The notes below the pieces were generated by a model. It saw only the letters and a program-made list of their open reading frames with translations. It made no database searches and was not told the origin of the DNA. 41,274 nucleotides of DNA, from positions 1 to 41,274 of the forward strand of contig JBBHKE010002449.1 in NCBI GenBank assembly GCA_037447655.1, read 5' to 3'. The translations under genes and the position numbers were made by a program. Shown here piece after piece: positions 11,001 to 19,017 of this stretch; the stretch's first letter is position 1, and every line of letters starts with the position of its first letter. Source of the stretch: Zygnema cylindricum (Eukaryota; Streptophyta; Zygnematophyceae; Zygnematales; Zygnemataceae).

Positions 11001-12071
11001 TTTTTTCGCCTCCAACTCCTCATCCAAAAGGAGCTCATCGTCCTCGTCCTCGGATTCAGCCTCAAGTACCTGTGTGACAAGGGCCTTTTTCTTTCCTCTC
11101 GGGGTACCACCGGTCTGCCCCTCCTTTAACCGAAGCTTGGTTAGCTTAGTGCACTCTGCCATATAGTGCCCCGGTTTCTTACAAAAATGACATAGACCTT
11201 TGGGAGCCCTTGGTTCGAACTCATCTGCCTGTTTTTTCTGCTCCCTACCCCCATAGTTTCCAACCGGTTTTCGGGAATCCCAATTCCTCCAATCAGTCGC
11301 TGTTGCCAAGGCTTGGCCACTCTTTCCTCCCCTTCGGATCTCAATTGTATTCTCTTGAACGAGAATCATCCCTACCACTGAGTTCCATATCCACCTTGAG
11401 TCAGGCAAGTCCTGCACACGGTAAACTATGTTCACGAACTCATCAGGTAACTTCATCAGTAAACAGTTAACCTTTTCTTTTTCACTAAAATCTTTTCCCG
11501 CACTGTGTAGCTCCATGAAGAGTGTAGCAAGCTCATTGCAAAAATCCAACATATTTCCCCCTTTGTATACATACTCCTTAACTTTGTGATCAGCCAACTG
11601 TTGTTGCTGAATCGTACCACTTCGGTACATCTCTATGAGAGCCATCCAAAGATCGGATGCTCTTTCTACCTGCAAATGAGGACATGCAAGTCCTTGAGTG
11701 AGATGGCGTAGGATGAAGTGCTTTGCCGCCATATTGTTGAAGTCCCAGGTTTCAGTATCATTCTCCTCGTTCCTCGGAATAGGTGACATGAATGCTAAAC
11801 CAGTTGCTATTGGTGTGGTCGCCTCCTTCTCCTTTCCTTTGTCCACCACCTCCGTTGAAGGTGAATCCTCTTTCCTGGTGAATCTGCTTCCTCCAAACCC
11901 TGGAGGAATTCCAAGACTTGATGGACGCCCCAATCGTCCACTCACTATCCCCCAAAACCTTTTTTCGCATAGAGCTCCTATCATCATACTTTCCCAGTAT
12001 ATGAAGCCAGTTCCATTAAAGATTGGTACCCTAGAGGGTGGGCCCATAACCTGTAACTCTGAGACCTCCAT
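8076..12071 (-). CDS. Ty1/copia gag-pol polyprotein, 1331 codons, ends early in RNase H
   Basis: One frame encodes gag and pol. Domains by residue: gag to about 290; CCHC zinc knuckle CHFCKKPGHYMAEC (about 294-307); aspartic protease active site at 381-383; integrase zinc-binding HHCC (from about 512) and core with D578, D641 and E677 (35 residues between the last two); reverse transcriptase with MDIKTAFLHG (about 1030) and YVDD (1116-1119); start of RNase H with TWSDASYGD (D1296). The order PR-IN-RT-RH defines copia. The first ATG, at 12071, lies 20 bp inside the 5' LTR; a second in-frame ATG at 12047-12045 is in the primer site and gives MGPP, which is conserved in the other elements and may be the true start. 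A TGA codon lies two codons above the first ATG. The protease motif reads DSS where the sister copy has DSG, probably inactivating. The frame stops at 8076-8078. Confidence 0.93.
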   Translation of the reverse strand: MEVSELQVMGPPSRVPIFNGTGFIYWESMMIGALCEKRFWGIVSGRLGRPSSLGIPPGFGGSRFTRKEDSPSTEVVDKGKEKEATTPIATGLAFMSPIPRNEENDTETWDFNNMAAKHFILRHLTQGLACPHLQVERASDLWMALIEMYRSGTIQQQQLADHKVKEYVYKGGNMLDFCNELATLFMELHSAGKDFSEKEKVNCLLMKLPDEFVNIVYRVQDLPDSRWIWNSVVGMILVQENTIEIRRGGKSGQALATATDWRNWDSRKPVGNYGGREQKKQADEFEPRAPKGLCHFCKKPGHYMAECTKLTKLRLKEGQTGGTPRGKKKALVTQVLEAESEDEDDELLLDEELEAKKEVEIPRRQKCAYGGLKGEAGWIVDSSASMHMCKDRHLFTKIRKIPTVEIEYGDGRIVTTTLVGSVDLKVLVEGKTSILTFSDVLFIPELNKNLISTSVLDDKGFFTSTREGVFTASFEDDVYFIAEKGSHGMFRLILSNEKKKLYYAGVHDIMMWHKRLGHVNLDKLREMKKMGVVEGIQFSESDDISDCSGCAQGKAHRLPFPKTATYKGEKLLDLVHTDIWGPARVPSPGGKRFMMNITDDWSRYSRVYFLKNKSEAEDCFRQYKAWSEKLHETPIKRVRSDNGGEYTSNQFEDFLREDGVQHQKKVPENPEQNGVAERLNRTLSDSARSMLSDKKIGKRFWVEAMNCANYLKNRVLTSAIKDQTPYERWTGRKPDISHLKVFGSQVFSLDTDRSNWKLDPKGKPGYLLGYDEDVKGYRVYDLKREDIILVKHLVVMDEGKSVDPFKYTKSVKIRFESENSDDFELPNYPGFREDDILAGTNQTEKDSAVETPVTTLLEAEDVVEIDSGSRDRGEAEFVRKNPREPSIPASDFEGGRRSSKRLQEKQVNNKVTKLSHQDEPQSYREAMTCPERNRWKTAINEEMASIMAADTWELVDCPPNRKPINCKWVFKLKLNPDNTIERYKARLVAKGFTQKEGIDYEETFAPVVRFPSVRILLSLAAAEDMEVHQMDIKTAFLHGELEEEIFMRQPEGFVEEGEESKVCRLIKSLYGLKQAPRQWNKKLDEFLTGLGYIRISSDHSIYVFEDEEGLIFIAIYVDDLLLLSKSMEKINKLKTDLKGRFEMKDMGEARYILGIQVERDRKRKIIKLTQKEAIGNMLEKFQMDKANSCTTPMELKKESEGSEEEGVIVLDEELSPDEQKFMQTIPYRQVVGSLIYFMNCTRPDLAAAVGVLSRSLNAPTKRDWEAAKRVLRYLVGTRDLWLHLGGENTNITTWSDASYGDAPMRRCTSGYVLYVGDGACCWSSKQQKVIA
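12039..12051 (-). promoter_or_regulatory. Primer binding site: initiator tRNA-Met anticodon arm
   Basis: GGTTATGGGCCCA begins immediately after the 5' LTR. It is complementary to TGGGCCCATAACC, the anticodon stem-loop of eukaryotic initiator tRNA-Met, not to a tRNA 3' end. Drosophila copia and yeast Ty5 are known to prime this way from a tRNA half. The ATG inside the site is the complement of the CAU anticodon and is in frame with gag. Confidence 0.85.
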
Positions 12072-12145
12072 AAGTCCTCAGAGTGGACAGCTTCCAAGAA
12101 GCCTCTAGGATAATCCTGACCCCTTTGTGTTTAAGCAAAAATAAC

Positions 12146-12248
12146 TGCCACCCTGGCAGACAAAAACCCTGACAACCTGCACCCCTGTGAAGGCAAGACT
12201 CCCCTGAGTCAGTAGCAAAAAGAATCTCTGAATTTGCTCCCCTGAGCA
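12146..12248 (-). promoter_or_regulatory. Chain of four small stem-loops before the gag start
   Basis: In element sense: TGCTC-AGGG-GAGCA (12248-12235), GACTC-AGGG-GAGTC (12210-12197), CAC-AGGG-GTG (12189-12180) and TGCC-AGGGT-GGCA (12158-12146). The spacer CAGAGATTCTTTTTGCT between the first two is also conserved. Other LTRs keep the stems while loops vary. It lies 75-180 nt upstream of the first gag ATG, so packaging, dimerisation or translation control are possible roles. Confidence 0.65.
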
Positions 12249-12261
12249 GTAAGTTATGGAG

Positions 12262-12275
12262 GGTCAAAGTTGACC
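12262..12275. promoter_or_regulatory. Inverted TTGACC pair, 5' LTR
   Basis: GGTCAAAGTTGACC, identical to 6886-6899. W-box-like half sites face each other. Confidence 0.45.
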
Positions 12276-12360
12276 TTTTGTACAGAAGCTCTCTGGGAGA
12301 GAGGGTCCTATCTTCTAATTTTTCTAAGTCCTATCTCTCTCACAGACTCTATCTACTGAT

Positions 12361-12435
12361 GTACGGAACCAATCAGAATTGAGTTCCGTACGCAAAAGTA
12401 CAGCCGCCGGTGTACTTTCAGTACGAACATTGTAC
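12361..12435. promoter_or_regulatory. GTAC cluster with CCAAT box, 5' LTR
   Basis: Six GTAC words in 75 bp flank CCAATCAG. In element sense the cluster is about 290-385 bp upstream of the LTR end, where a copia U3 promoter could lie. No clear TATA box was identified. Confidence 0.5.
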
Positions 12436-12805
12436 GACATGGCCTAAATGTCGACACATGTCAAATCCGGATTCGGTGCCATAATCTCCGGAGATTCTAC
12501 AATCCAACGGAATTTCGCCACGTGTCATCCGATGTGGCGATGGCCACAAACCGCCGAAATCTCCCTCCGCGATCTCGGCGCTAATTCCGGCCGTCCGATT
12601 AAATTCAGATTTAATCTTAGCCGTAATAAATACATGCGCGGTATTTATTTCACTTCCGAAACAAATGCGCGGTATTGATTCGTAATCCGTACCGTCATCC
12701 GTACCGGATCTATGTATCCCGTAATCCGTAACAGTTAAATGAATTTATCGTACGTATACATCTTTAAATCATTATCAAACTATATAGTATGTACCATTAT
12801 AGCTA

Positions 12806-12882
12806 GACCTAACGGCTAAGGCTACCGGCTATTTCCTGTCTGCCGGCCGGTAGGTACAGGGATCAAATCCTGTCGCCGGCGC
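12806..12882 (+). repeat. tRNA-like cassette in LTR, 5' LTR copy
   Basis: Identical by eye to 7430-7506: A-box-like ACGGCTAAGGC, paired CTACCGGC/GCCGGTAG arm, T-arm-like hairpin around GGATCAAATCC. Confidence 0.6.
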
Positions 12883-13190
12883 TTAACTTTTAATTAAATA
12901 AATAAACCCTAGTATTAAATTCCCGTAAACTTCAGGATAGCCAAGGTAGCCATGGCTCTAGCTTCCTCTCCAAACTTCTCAGTGACTGCAACAAGTTTGA
13001 GAGTTGGAGAGAGAAGTTAGAGATAGACTGCCTCGGCTTCTTTCTATTTCTATTTAGACCTAGAAAATACTAATAAATCCATTAGTTTCTACAGATCACA
13101 GACTCTGCGCAATGGAACTTCGTTCAAATTGTAGCATTTTGTAATGTTAGCCGTACAATTGCAAAATGTCCCAATTGAACTTCACCCTAA

Positions 13191-13600
13191 CTCTAATTTG
13201 GGTGTTTTCGAATTATAAAAACCCGCGGCATCGATATCTACATCAATATATGTACCCGTACAAAATCTGACAATTTGTACCCAAAATTTTGAATATTCGA
13301 GTGTACGTCTCTTTTTCCATTGCACATTCACATGCGTGTGCAATTACATTGAATGGCTTTTTGTACATTTTTCATTTCAAAAAGAATATTTTGACACAGA
13401 CAAACCCTGTCCGTACACCACACTATAAACATCGCAGTGTAATTCCGTTATTAACGCTAGTTAAAAAAAGAACTTTAAAAGGCGTAAATGAAAAAACAGA
13501 ATTATGGATTGTATTTCAGGTTTTAAAAAATTAAATATGGGCACCGAATTAGTGTTATTTACTCTAATAACGATTGGCGGTAAACTGTAATATTCGAGTG
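13191..13600 (+). repeat. AT-rich dispersed repeat, copy 2 (right part) and copy 3
   Basis: The sequence CTCTAATTTGGGTG resumes the repeat interrupted at 6091. Then CCGTACACCACACTATAAACA, GTTATTAACGCTAGTTAAA and ACCGAATTAGTGTT parallel 14025-14160. Coding signal is absent; the open frame at 13289-13534 has no domain. Confidence 0.5.
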
Positions 13601-13679
13601 TACCATTCGGGATCCGTAGATTATTCGCCTCCTCCTGCTACGCCCGAAACTCAACGGATTTGGGATATACTAATAGTAC

Positions 13680-14215
13680 AGTACAACGCCTTTAATTAGA
13701 GTAAAGAAATAAATTAGAGTAAGAAAACGAAAAACAATAATTAGAGTTATTAACTCAATTTTGGGTAATCAACCCTCTTCAAAAAATAAAATTACTCTAA
13801 TTTATCAATAACTCTAATTTGGGAGTAAATTTAGGCGCTGAATATATCTACTGTAAATTAGGTATATGTACAGAATTTGACAAAACGTACAGTTTGACGT
13901 TATTTTGACGTTTGCACTACGCGGTTTGTTAAAACACAGTTACATGAAAACGGCATGTATTAAATCCTTATTTGTATTTGTTTACTTAATAAAGTACAAT
14001 TTTGAACGGTCAAACACCGACCGTACGCCACACTATTAAAACGGCATTGTATTAGAGTTATTAACGCTCATTCAAAAAGTACCTTAAATAATGTAAAAAA
14101 TAATTTAGAATAATGTACTCTATTTATGGTGATATAGTCAAAATTTGGGTGACCTGAATTAGCGTACATAACTCTGATTACGATTCACGGTGTACTGTAC
14201 TTAAGTGTGTCCCTA
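13680..14215 (+). repeat. AT-rich dispersed repeat, copy 4
   Basis: It aligns with 13255-13590 in direct orientation and with 4600-5010 inverted. Marker blocks are AACTCTAATTTGGGAG, ACCGACCGTACGCCACACTA, GAGTTATTAACGCTC and CTGAATTAGCGTACA. Confidence 0.55.
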
Positions 14216-14960
14216 TTTGTATCCGGGTCAAGATAATCATTATAACATGATTCCGAGTTTATTTTACCTGTTTTTGAGAGCTTGTACAATTAACAATGTT
14301 TGTTACATATATCTTTGTGAGCCACTGGTATTACTTTTCCCTAACCAAACTTCGTTCCCTAGTTATAGTGTGTTGCACCAGTTGTTGCCTCAAGTTGGTT
14401 GGTTCATATTTATTACCCCTTTCGTAATATTCTATGCAGATTCGCCGAGGGAATAACGACGTCCGTACACCAAACGTTGAAGTCCCCGAGAAATTTGAAG
14501 TATGTCTAGCTAAGAAATATTTTTTTGTCGTTATCTTAGCAATTTGCGACGGCTTCCAAGTGTCATGTTCAAAGTCTGTGGCCACATGCTTTAGTTGGTT
14601 TAAGCATGCTAAAACCAAACTACAATTTACGTCATCCTGAAAATTAAGCATGTACTTGAGTTTGGCGTCTTCCATTATTTGACCCACTGCCACGTCATGC
14701 CAACTCATCTTCAAAATTAACCCTGAATCACCTCGAGAGCATTTTCTATTCAACTCAAAAGAAGACCTGACCAACGAATATGAAATTTTTATTTGGATGA
14801 TTCGCACGGATTTGAAAGAACAATCGAAGATTAATTAAAATCAACCAAGTGAGAGAATATTCTAAAACGTTTCTGATTGGTTTTGCACAACATTATTTTT
14901 CCTATTGGGCGTTCGTACTACACTTTGCTACATCCATGTGTATTGAGGATAGACGATATT
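14216..14960. other. Unassigned stretch with a 158-codon open frame
   Basis: A minus-strand open frame (14331-14807) has no recognisable family, signal peptide or repeat. Its length is near what chance gives in a window of this size. No splice model or homologous copy supports it. Nothing else was identified up to the copia target site at 14956-14960. Confidence 0.35.
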
Positions 14961-15172
14961 TGTAGAAATTAATGGTCCATTTAAGTATTTCCTAGGTCTA
15001 AATAGAAATATAGAAAGAAGCCGAGGCAGTCTACCTCTAACTTCTCTCTCCAACTCTCAAACTTGTCGCAGTCACTGAGAAATTGGAGAGGGAGCTAGAG
15101 CCATAGCTACCTAGGCTATCCAGAGGTTTACGGGAAATTTATATTAGTTAGGGGTTTATTTACTAAAAGGCA

Positions 15173-15251
15173 TGTGCCGGCAACAGGATTTGATCCTGGT
15201 ACCTACCGGCCGACACACAGTAGGTGGCCGGTAGCCTTAGCCGTTAAGTCT
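15173..15251 (-). repeat. tRNA-like cassette in LTR
   Basis: The minus strand reads TTAACGGCTAAGGC, CTACCGGCC ... GGCCGGTAG, then CCAGGATCAAATCCTG and GCCGGC. It is antisense to the element, as in the sister copy. The long arm and T-arm-like hairpin both still pair despite other changes. Confidence 0.6.
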
Positions 15252-15630
15252 AGAACTAGTGTTACGTACTATATGGTTTGATATTTATTTAAACATGAAT
15301 GCGTAGGATAAATCATTTAACTGTAATTGTTTACGGGATACATAGATCCGGTAATGTATGAGTACGGATTATGGTACGGACAAGAAATGAATACCGCGTA
15401 TTTATTTCTTTATTGAAACGAATAACGCACATGTATTTATTACGGCTACGATTAAATTCGAATTTAATCAGACGGCCGGAATTAGCGCCGAGATTGCGGA
15501 AGAAAATTTCGGCTGTTTGTGGCCATCGCCACATCAGATGACACGTGGCGAAACTACATTGGATCGTGATATCTCCGGAGATTATGGCACCGAATCCGGA
15601 TATGACATGTGTCGACATTTAGGCCATGTC

Positions 15631-15705
15631 GTACGATGTCCGTACATAAAGTACACCGGCAGCTGTACTTTTGCGTACATAACTGTAATCCGATTGGTTT
15701 CGTAC
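15631..15705. promoter_or_regulatory. GTAC cluster with CCAAT box
   Basis: GTAC starts at 15631, 15642, 15651, 15665, 15675 and 15702, with GATTGG near 15692 (CCAAT on the other strand). This is the same module as in the younger LTRs. Confidence 0.5.
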
Positions 15706-15803
15706 ATCAGTAGATAGAGTCTGTGAGAGAGATAGGACTTAGAAAAATTAGGAGATAGGACTCTCTCTGTACAAAAGGTCAACTTTGACCCTCCATAACT
15801 TAC

Positions 15804-15906
15804 TGCTCAGGGGAGCAAATTCAGAGATTCTTTTTGCTCTCGACTCACGGGAGTCTTGCCTTCACAGGGGAGCAGATGATTAGAGTTTTTGTCTACCAAG
15901 GTGGCA
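15804..15906 (+). promoter_or_regulatory. LTR stem-loop chain
   Basis: TGCTC-AGGG-GAGCA (15804-15817) and GACTC-ACGG-GAGTC (15842-15855) are intact with a changed loop in the second. The distal hairpin (15894-15906) is damaged. Confidence 0.6.
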
Positions 15907-16000
15907 GTTTTTTTTGCTGAAACACAAATGGGTCAGAGTTATCCTAGAGGCTTCTTAGAAGTTGTCCACTCAGAGGACTTATGGGGGTCTCAGAGTTTCA

Positions 16001-16013
16001 AGTTATGGGCCCA
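16001..16013 (+). promoter_or_regulatory. Primer binding site, old family 1 element
   Basis: AGTTATGGGCCCA follows the 5' LTR directly. One base differs from the GGTTATGGGCCCA of the younger element. The ATG at 16005-16007 opens the gag frame (MGPP). Confidence 0.8.
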
Positions 16014-16460
16014 CCCACTAGGGTACCAATTTTTAATGGAACTGGCTTCATATAATGGGAAAGTATGATGATAGGAGCTCTATACGAAAAAAGGTTTTGG
16101 GGGATAGTGAGTGGACGGTTGGGGCGTCCATCAAGTATTGGAATCCTTCTAGGGTTTCGAGGAAGCAGATTCACCAGGAAAGAGGATCCACCTTCAATGG
16201 AGGAAACAAAGGAAAGAGAAGTGGTGGACAAAGGAAAGGAGAAAGAGGAGACCACACCAATAGCAATTGGTTCGGCATTCATGTCACCTATTCCGAGGAA
16301 CGAGGAGAATGATACTGAAACCTAGGACTTCAACAATATGGCGGCAAAGCACTTCATCCTACGCCATCTCACTCAAGGACTTGCATGTCCTCAATTGCAT
16401 GTAGAAAGGGCATCCGATCTTTGGATGGCTCTCATAGAGATGTACCGAAGTGGTACGATT
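16005..16460 (+). pseudogene. copia gag, 5' part, interrupted
   Basis: The frame from the primer-site ATG matches the gag start of 8076-12071 (MGPP, then PIFNGTGF). It is broken by TAA at 16053-16055 (tyrosine in the sister) and TAG at 16323-16325 (tryptophan in the sister). At 16460 the family 2 element has inserted after codon 152, and the frame resumes at 21971. Gag would form the capsid shell around element RNA. Other open frames over 16055-16325 are overlapping alternatives. Confidence 0.85.
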
Positions 16461-17140
16461 TGTTGAAGGTCATGGGCATTACGACTCGGCTGTGATCCAC
16501 TCCCACTTGGAGTCACACTTGCACCAGCAGGAGCAGGTGGAGCACTAGGGCTAATAGGAGCACTTGCAAAAGGAGCTGAGCCATTATCAGACATGCTAGC
16601 GGAAGCAAACCCAAAGAGAAATGCCTAGAAGACTAGATCTATAGTGTAAGATATGTAACTCCAAACACAAGAGGTATTTCAACCAAACAAACATGTACTA
16701 CAAGCAAATTAGAGACAATAGAGCATAAAACACCTTAAAATGCACTCAGTGCTCTCATTTCCTTAATTCTTGTGTAGAATGTACATTCTGTATTGAATTG
16801 ATCAATCCTAATTGAACTAAATACTCAAAAGATCTAGAAAACATCTAAAATATCTAGAAAACATCTAAAACGTATGTACATGGTTCACCAGACACCCTAC
16901 TGACAAAAATCTAAGTGTTTGGACCAGAATTGTCCACTAACAATATCTATACCCTAAAAATCCGGATGATTCTTATCACGTCTACATTCATTGGCGGCCC
17001 TACACACTAATCAACTTAAAGATATCAATTCGTGTAGATACTACAAAAAATATCACACTAAATTTGGTCAATATTGAATAGTTGGTATTCTAAGTCCTAG
17101 ACTCAAATTTCTAAGACTTTCTAAAGCTTACTTTTCAATA
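16461..17140 (-). repeat. 3' LTR, family 2
   Basis: It is 680 bp; its partner is 692 bp, the difference mostly an 11-bp insertion near 21905. Like the 5' LTR, it carries a copy of the gag N-terminal codons (open frame 16391-16594), which is not expected to be translated here. None of the tRNA-like, GTAC or hairpin modules of families 1 and 3 was recognised. Confidence 0.92.
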
Positions 17141-17157
17141 CTCCCCTTAAGCTTTAG
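17141..17157 (-). promoter_or_regulatory. Polypurine tract, family 2
   Basis: Minus-sense AAGCTTAAGGGGAG abuts the 3' LTR, whose first bases are TATTG. Confidence 0.85.
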
Positions 17158-17162
17158 AAGAC

Positions 17163-19017
17163 TTACTCACTTAGACCACATGCTTTTCTGCAGTACTCCA
17201 ACTTAGGAGCGGGAAGGGCTTTTGTCAACATGTCTGCAACAATTTTCTCATCAGGCAAATAACAAAGTTTTACCACTTTTGCAAATACTTTCTCACGTAC
17301 CAAATGTAGCCGAATGTCCATATGCTTACTCTTAAAATGGTGACTTGGGTTTGTAGCCACAGAAATGGCTGCCTGATTGTCGCACCACATTATTTGTGTT
17401 CCGTGTTGTGTAAACCCCAATTCTTGAAGAAATGCCTTAATCCAAAGCAACTCCTTTTAGGCTGCGCTTGTAGCCATGTATTCGGCTTCCATAGTCGATT
17501 GTGCCGTGACTTTTTGAAGTTTACTACTCCAACTACAAGTACCAATTCCAATCTGAATGGCATACCCAGTTGTAGACTTCCTACTAGGCACATCACCATA
17601 GCTAGCATCACTCCAAGTATTAATACTAACCTTGTCCCCTCCCAAAGTAAGCTAAAGATTCCTAGTCCCAATAAGATATCTTAAGACCCTTTTTTGCTGC
17701 CTCCCAATCTCTCTTTCGTGGATTTTGTAGACTTCTACTCAACACACCAACAGCTGCAGCTATATCAGGCCTAGTGCAATTCATAAAGTAAATCAGACTT
17801 CCTACTACTTGTCTGTAGGGAACTTGGGACATAAATTTTTGCTCTTCTGCACTGAGTTCCTCATCTATTATGACTCCAAACTCATGCTCCATTCCTTCAA
17901 GTTTGTGCTTATACTCCATAGGAGTTGCACAACCTTTGGCATCAGCCAAGCCAAATTTTTCCAACATGTTTCCTATCGCTTCTTTTTGAGTTAGCCTTAT
18001 TATTTTCTTTTCTCTATCTCTTTCAACTTGTATTCCAAGGATATATTTTGCCTCACCCAAATCCTTCATTTCAAATTGTGAATTAAGAGCGTGTTTTACT
18101 CTAGCAATTCCTTCTTTGTTCCTACTAATTAGCAGCAAATCATCAACATACACAACAATGAATATCACCTCATCAGGATTATCACCACACATCACATATA
18201 CTGAATGATCTGAGCTAATTCTAGTAAACCCTAATTCTGTCAAGAACTCATCTAACTTTCGGTTCCACTGCTTAGGGGCCTGTTTTAGGCCATACAATGA
18301 TTTTAAAAGTCTACACACAAGATTTTCTTTTCCTACTTCCTCATAACCCTCAGGTTGCTTCATATAAAAGACCTCATCTAAATCACCATGCAAAAAGGCA
18401 GTTTTGACATCCATTTGGTGGATGTCAAAATCCTCTATAGCAGCTAATGTAAGCAAAATGCGGACAGATAGAAACCTTACAAACGGTGAAAAAGTTTCTT
18501 CATAATCTATCCCCTCTTTTTGATTATATCCCTTAGCAACCAAGCGAGCCTTATACCTGTCTATGGTATTATCTGGGTTCAATTTTAATTTAAACACCCA
18601 TTTACTTCCAATAGCCTTTCTTCTTGGAGGAAGTTCTACCAGATCCCATGTTTGGGCCTCCATGATAGACTTCATTTCCTCATTGACCGCTTCCACCCAG
18701 TGTTCTCTTTCATTACTCGAAAAAGCTTCCGTCAACGTTAGAGGCTCTTCTATTTGTGCTGAGTGAGCAAGCGCTGCATTTTCTCCCCTGAGTCGCGCAC
18801 TTCGCCTCACTCCACCTGGAAATTCTGATGGTGGTATAGATGGTTGGGTCCTCCTCCTTGATACATGTGATTCTTCTTGTGATTCAGTTTTGGCTTGAGG
18901 TAGAGGAGAGTCTGCAACTCTTTCGGGCATAACACTTCCTGTTTCTGGTGGAGAAGATGATTGCAAGTCACTTTGAGCTAAACTAGATGCATTTTCTACA
19001 TTTTTCTTGAAAAACAT
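17163..19017 (-). pseudogene. copia RT and RNase H, family 2, broken
   Basis: Open segments are 17662-19017, 17457-17645 and 17163-17450. The first has a Ser/Pro-rich linker, then reverse transcriptase: RYKARLVAKGYNQKEGIDY, MDVKTAFLHGDLDE, YGLKQAPKQWNRKLDEF, catalytic YVDDLLLIS, and GSLIYFMNCTRPD. A one-base insertion in an A run near 17690 shifts the frame. RNase H follows with TWSDASYGD, QSTMEAEYMA, a stop at 17457-17459, then CDNQAAISVA and HMDIRLHLV. All catalytic boxes are visible, so this was functional before decay. The protein would copy RNA to DNA and remove the RNA strand. Confidence 0.88.

Larger units (their letters stand above)
6676..13093 (-). mobile_element. Nearly intact family 1 Ty1/copia retrotransposon
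   Basis: The element is 6418 bp with two 1042-bp LTRs (6676-7717 and 12052-13093), a primer site, a polypurine tract, one long gag-pol frame and a perfect 5-bp target duplication GATCA (6671-6675 and 13094-13098). By eye the LTRs differ at four positions, so the insertion is recent relative to its neighbours. It lies within a Harbinger-like MITE. Two changes make it probably inactive by itself: a stop in RNase H at 8076-8078, and glycine to serine in the protease active site at 10923-10925. Confidence 0.95.
12052..13093 (-). repeat. 5' LTR of the family 1 element
   Basis: The LTR is 1042 bp, the same length as its partner. It should hold the promoter, transcription start and the beginning of the gag leader. 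In element sense, the order is tRNA-like cassette (antisense), CACGTG-containing segment, GTAC/CCAAT module, inverted TTGACC pair, hairpin chain, then the upstream gag ATG. The open frames at 12031-12267 (TTG start) and 12448-12678 are not supported as genes. Confidence 0.95.
6092..13187 (+). mobile_element. Harbinger-like MITE copy B, split by a copia element
   Basis: The MITE consists of 6092-6675 and 13094-13187 (about 673 bp after removing the copia insertion and one target duplication). Ends are AGGTGAAGTTCCAT and, inverted, GGGTGAAGTTCAAT. It is flanked by TAA at 6089-6091 and 13188-13190. A 3-bp TWA target duplication with GGG/AGG-type inverted ends is typical of PIF/Harbinger MITEs. 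The split is proved by copy A (1-688), which aligns across the copia insertion point without interruption. It has no transposase; it would depend on an autonomous element elsewhere. Confidence 0.7.
14961..16000 (+). repeat. 5' LTR of the old family 1 element
   Basis: It starts TGTAGAAATTAATGG and ends GAGTTTCA. Modules in order: tRNA-like cassette on the opposite strand, ACACGTGGCG block, GTAC/CCAAT cluster, inverted TTGACC pair (near 15779), hairpin chain. Open frames at 15331-15782 are shadows. Confidence 0.92.

Noticed and set aside
11698-12108. 136-codon plus-strand frame opposite gag, and similar frames over 9343-11470
   Set aside because: They are antisense shadows of the long gag-pol frame.
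12031-12267. 78-codon open frame upstream of gag, also at 6673-6891
   Set aside because: It starts at TTG, overlaps the hairpin chain and primer site in another frame, and has no domain. Its presence in both LTRs follows from their identity.
14331-14807. 158-codon minus-strand open frame
   Set aside because: No recognisable family, no second copy, and a length near chance expectation for 41 kb in six frames.
16391-17140. Start of a second tandem family 2 element left of the 3' LTR
   Set aside because: The gag-like codons are part of the LTR itself, as the 5' LTR and the solo LTR show, so there is one element only.
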